Assembly: GCF_001949145.1 (NCBI RefSeq)
Contig: NW_019091483.1
Span: 511,699-575,698 of the forward strand
Source: Acanthaster planci
Taxonomy: Eukaryota > Echinodermata > Asteroidea > Valvatida > Acanthasteridae
Direction of reading: 5' to 3'
DNA: 64,000 nucleotides
Shown: positions 42,401 to 45,400 of the stretch, one piece after another
Position numbering within the stretch: the first letter of the stretch is position 1
Layout: each line of letters begins with the position of its first letter
The notes under the pieces: model-generated
Seen by the model: the letters and a program-made list of their open reading frames with translations, nothing else
Told to the model about the DNA's origin: nothing
Database searches by the model: none
Position numbers and translations under genes: made by a program

Positions 42401-45400
42401 TATTGATTTACCCCAAAATTGTGAGCTAGGTGAGATTAGTTTTATGAGGCCAAGTCCAGTTTACAGGGCCTAGCACTACAAAAAGATCTTCTGTGGTTCA
42501 TTTTTCAGGCTGTCAAGCGTTAAGCTGTCTGAATGGAGGAACTTTTGATACTGAGTTTTGTGAGTGTGTTTGTCCTCTTGCCTACTCAGGCGTGACGTGT
42601 TCAGGTAAGATCGTCGAGTATGCCATAAATATTTTTCAAGACTTCCTTTCCCCACTTTGTTTGCATTGATTGTGTTTTGCGTGTTGCGATCGAATTCCAT
42701 CCTAGGAGTACACCTCGCTGCCTGCCTGTCCTGTGAATGCTTAGCGTAGGAGACGTAAAGCCAATAACCAATTGCTTAAAAGTCTAAATTACTTGAAGTG
42801 ATTTATGCATCTCGCAGGCCCATGTTAGTATTAAACTCAGGAATATTATCTAATTTCTGTGTCATCACGCGGTGTTAACTTCACCCTGCTCTTCAAATAT
42901 ATAGTCTGTACTTCAGCACTAAAAAAAATCAACGCGTCTGTTCAGTTGTCCTAAGTGACGATAATTCAAGGAAATGAACTTGAGAAGTGGCAGTCCTAGG
43001 CTTCGAATAATTATTTAAGCATCAATTATACCATAGGCATCGAGTACTGGGCATTAATTGTTGCCTGGTGGTTAGGGTTAAAGCTTCTGACCATAGGATT
43101 TTGGCCAAGTCAGTTTCCCCCTGTGTGCCTCTCTCCATCACCCAGGAGGAAATAGGTAGGCCTAGCTGTGAGGACAGATATGGGTTATATTTAGCAATTG
43201 GTTCCTGATATGGCAGCATTGGGCTTGTATACCCCCCAAGGAGCTGAAATAGTTTCAGGAGTGTTCAGATGTTGTGAGCCCTATGTGGAGAGATAATGAT
43301 AATTTGCAGGCGCCTTAGGATTATAACACTACGAGATACTGTGTGCCACTTAAACGCTCGGTATTATTATTTTGTTAATATTACACTGCTGCCTGAATGC
43401 AAGCATTTATAAAACAAAGTTTCAGTTTTCAGCAATGTTGTAGCAGTCATTAAATAGTCATTACCTCGATGAAAGAGTCAGAAAATATATATTTTGTTCC
43501 AGGTATCAGTACGATTTTATTACCAATGCAAATTATTTACAGATGAGAACCTATGCCTCTCCGGGAATAGATGCTCGGCCGCTGAACACTACTGTTTACC
43601 GGCTACTAACCAAGATGGCTTCACTTGCACGTGTAATGTTTTCAATAACTCTTTCCCGCAAGACGATGGTTCTTGTCGACGTAAGTGTAAATTTTGCTTC
43701 TTTTGCATCCAGGATTTGATACTGTTGTTAGATTCTAACAACAGAGTGAAGAACTTCTTTAACTATGGAAATTAAGCTTTGAGTATACAAAACCGAGATA
43801 TAGTTTAGTCTCGGTGTTGAAATTTCCACTCAAAGCTGTAATTTGTACGGTTTAAGCAAGCATATTTTCATTTTTCTCTTCAATTATGTAGAACACCCTT
43901 CTAAGCACATGGTGGTAACAGCTGAATTGGATTTCAATCCGGCCTTTAATAATCCCACATCGGCTGCATTCCGGAAGCAAGCTGCTGTGTTTGAGCAGGC
44001 GGTAATAACAGACAGACTAGTAATATTATGACCGTTTTTACAGTGGTTTAGGCAAAGCCAGTCTTTCTCTTTTTCTGCAAACGTTTTCACGAGGTATCCT
44101 AATAGATTGGTAGCTGCAATTAACTTTTTACCTACATATTGCCAATTCGCACATGCCACGTGGTGTCAATTAATTACAGGAATAATAGGGAAATAATCCT
44201 GTTTACTGGTCACGATGGAAATACGTCTATAAATGTTGCAGAAATCAACTAGGACACTTTTTGTGCTCTTAAAATTCAACTTTCTGGAACCAAATTTCAA
44301 AATGGTTCCAGTGTGAAAAAATGCCACCCTTTATATTCTCATTTTTGCGCGTGTCATACCAATAACAAAATGCTCGAAATTAATCATGTCAGTTATTGTG
44401 TTAAAAGCTTCATTGTAAACCTAGCAATATAGTCATCTTCAGGGATTCTCGGGGAGTCTCTTCAGGGAGTCCAGTGGCCAGAGACTGTGCTCAAACTTAT
44501 CGTTTTAATTTCCTTCAGATTTTCTTGAGACTTAAGGGGAATCCTTCAACCAACGATGTATCTTCAGTGCACGTCCCTTTGATGGAAGAAGGCAGCACTG
44601 TCGTAAGGTCGGTGGCATCATTTCAAAACGCTGCGCCCTCCGACGCCATCCTACAGCAAGTCTTGGCAAGCAATGCGTCTCTGAGTGACGGAAACACAGT
44701 CATATATCTCTACACCAATTCAGTCATCGTTAATGGTAATGGGCATATAGATTACTTTATTACACAAATTACACAATTATTGTAGGCCTACCTTTGCGAT
44801 ACGAGGAACGTTAGAGGAAATATCCGTGGCTTTAGGCCCTAATGTTTCTGCTTTATTTTTGCTCCAAGTTCAATAAACCTTAGATGGAGTTGATGTGTAC
44901 GGTTTGTAAAGATAATGGGTTTGGCAGATGATGTGTATTAAAGATAGGCCTATATAGGTTTTCCCGGTTAAGTTAGCACTTTTTTCATTTAAATTGCTTG
45001 AACGAAAGTTTTATTTCATGAGACGAGGGGTCACTCACCCTATATGTTGATTCCCATTTCAAAGTTACAACACGAGATTTCACGTTCAGAGCATTGTAAA
45101 TCAAGGGGAAAAAACACACTTATTCGTGCCATCTATTGTCATTTTCGTCTCACTCCATGAATGGCGTTGAATCAGAAAAGCAAATTCGTTTTATGACATC
45201 CATTTTATCCATTTAATCTAATGGTGTTATTTCGAAATTGGAATCAACACTTAGGACAAGCGACCCTTCTTTGACGATATAAAACTTTCGTTTTAGCAAT
45301 TTCAAATGAAAGAAGTCCAAAAATTAACTGTCAAACCTATAATATCGAGCGGCAGGAACTGATCATCATGTATCTGCAAACAATTTTTTTCCAACATTGG

